DNA from: Actinomycetes bacterium
Lineage (GTDB): Bacteria; Actinomycetota; Actinomycetes; JAHEKZ01
Length of the DNA: 5,079 nt
Assembly: GCA_027117675.1 (NCBI GenBank)
Contig: JAJAYM010000206.1
Span: 1 to 5,079, forward strand
Reading direction: 5' to 3'
The notes under the pieces are model-generated. The model did no database searches, was not told the origin of the DNA, and saw only the letters and a program-made list of their open reading frames with translations. The first letter of the stretch is position 1. Each line of letters begins with the position of its first letter. This document shows, piece by piece, positions 4,756 to 5,079 of the stretch. The translations under genes and the position numbers were made by a program.

Positions 4756-5079
4756 GTGACCGAGGAGCGAGTGGTGAGCACCGGGGGCGGCATCGTCGCG
4801 ACCGACATGGTGCTCAACATCGGCCCCCAGCACCCTGCGACGCACGGCGTCCTTCGGCTACGACTCGTCCTCGACGGTGAGCGGATCGTCTCGGCCGAGC
4901 CGATCATCGGCTACATGCACCGCGGTGCAGAGAAGCTCTTCGAGGTACGCGACTACCGGCAGATCATCATGCTCGCCAACCGGCACGACTGGTTGTCGGC
5001 TTTCTCCAACGAGCTGGGCGTAGTTATTGCCGTTGAGCGAATGCTCGGGATGGAAGTCCCCGAGCGCGCGGTGTGGGCG
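4756..5079 (+). CDS. nuoD: NADH-quinone oxidoreductase subunit D, N-terminal 108 residues
   Basis: NuoD is the 49-kDa-type subunit of respiratory complex I; with NuoB it forms the quinone-reduction site at the cytosolic face of the membrane. The 108 visible residues hold LNIGPQHPATHGVLRLRL (20-37), whose His30 matches the quinone-binding His59 of bovine NDUFS2, then GYMHRGAEKLFE (52-63) and NRHDWLSAFSNELG (75-88). Aligned without gaps to the bovine protein as I recall it, Arg56 falls at the methylated Arg85 and Trp79 at the quinone-binding Tyr108. The protein leaves the window at the right edge; NuoD is usually about 380-440 residues, so most is missing. No nuoC precedes it: the neighbours are divergent PH-domain genes. 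That points to a separate promoter and perhaps a second, partial nuo cluster, since HRGAEK and HDW differ from the main actinobacterial NuoD as I remember it. Confidence 0.96.
   Translation, partial: MTEERVVSTGGGIVATDMVLNIGPQHPATHGVLRLRLVLDGERIVSAEPIIGYMHRGAEKLFEVRDYRQIIMLANRHDWLSAFSNELGVVIAVERMLGMEVPERAVWA

Noticed and set aside
4141..4759. Plus-strand frames (4141-4584, 4328-4759) opposite the small PH-domain gene
   Set aside because: Low-complexity Arg/Pro/His-rich or hydrophilic products without motifs; the minus-strand frame has two membrane helices and a PH domain.

Overview
The window reads as an ordinary chromosomal stretch of a high-GC actinobacterium. Supporting signs are the strong G/C bias at codon third positions, frequent GTG starts, TANNNT-type -10 boxes close to start codons, and the DUF2520-panC pair known from Mycobacterium and its relatives. 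From memory the gene order looks most like Nocardioides and related Propionibacteriales, but I cannot prove that from the sequence. Nothing looks like a mobile element, CRISPR array, tRNA or rRNA, and almost every base lies in a gene.

Layout, left to right. (1) Minus strand, 1-1260: a Rossmann/DUF2520 dehydrogenase-like gene followed, with a 4-nt GTGA overlap, by panC (cut by the left edge). This is a pantothenate (coenzyme A precursor) operon. (2) 1261-1359: a 99-nt divergent intergenic region with two outward -10 boxes and overlapping palindromes between them. (3) Plus strand, 1360-2909: a GNAT acetyltransferase and, again with a GTGA overlap, a MidA/NDUFAF7-type SAM-dependent methyltransferase. 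(4) Minus strand, 2805-4702: a small and a large membrane protein with bacterial PH domains (YdbS/YdbT type), joined by an ATGA overlap. The large gene runs 105 bp into the 3' end of the methyltransferase gene on the opposite strand. (5) Plus strand, 4756 to the right edge: the start of nuoD, the quinone-site subunit of respiratory complex I, divergent from the PH pair and not preceded by nuoC.

The most interesting point is the link between (3) and (5). Human NDUFAF7 dimethylates Arg85 of NDUFS2, the NuoD counterpart. Here an NDUFAF7-family methyltransferase lies less than 2 kb from a nuoD, and an ungapped alignment of that NuoD to the bovine protein puts an arginine (Arg56, in a His-Arg-Gly motif) exactly at the modified position. 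The same NuoD has tryptophan where the quinone-binding tyrosine is expected, so it may belong to an unusual or second complex I. The methyltransferase is translationally coupled to an acetyltransferase, which makes the pair a candidate protein-modification module. Two other unusual points are a PanC with changed residues next to its catalytic motifs, and a complex palindromic element between the pan operon and the acetyltransferase promoter.
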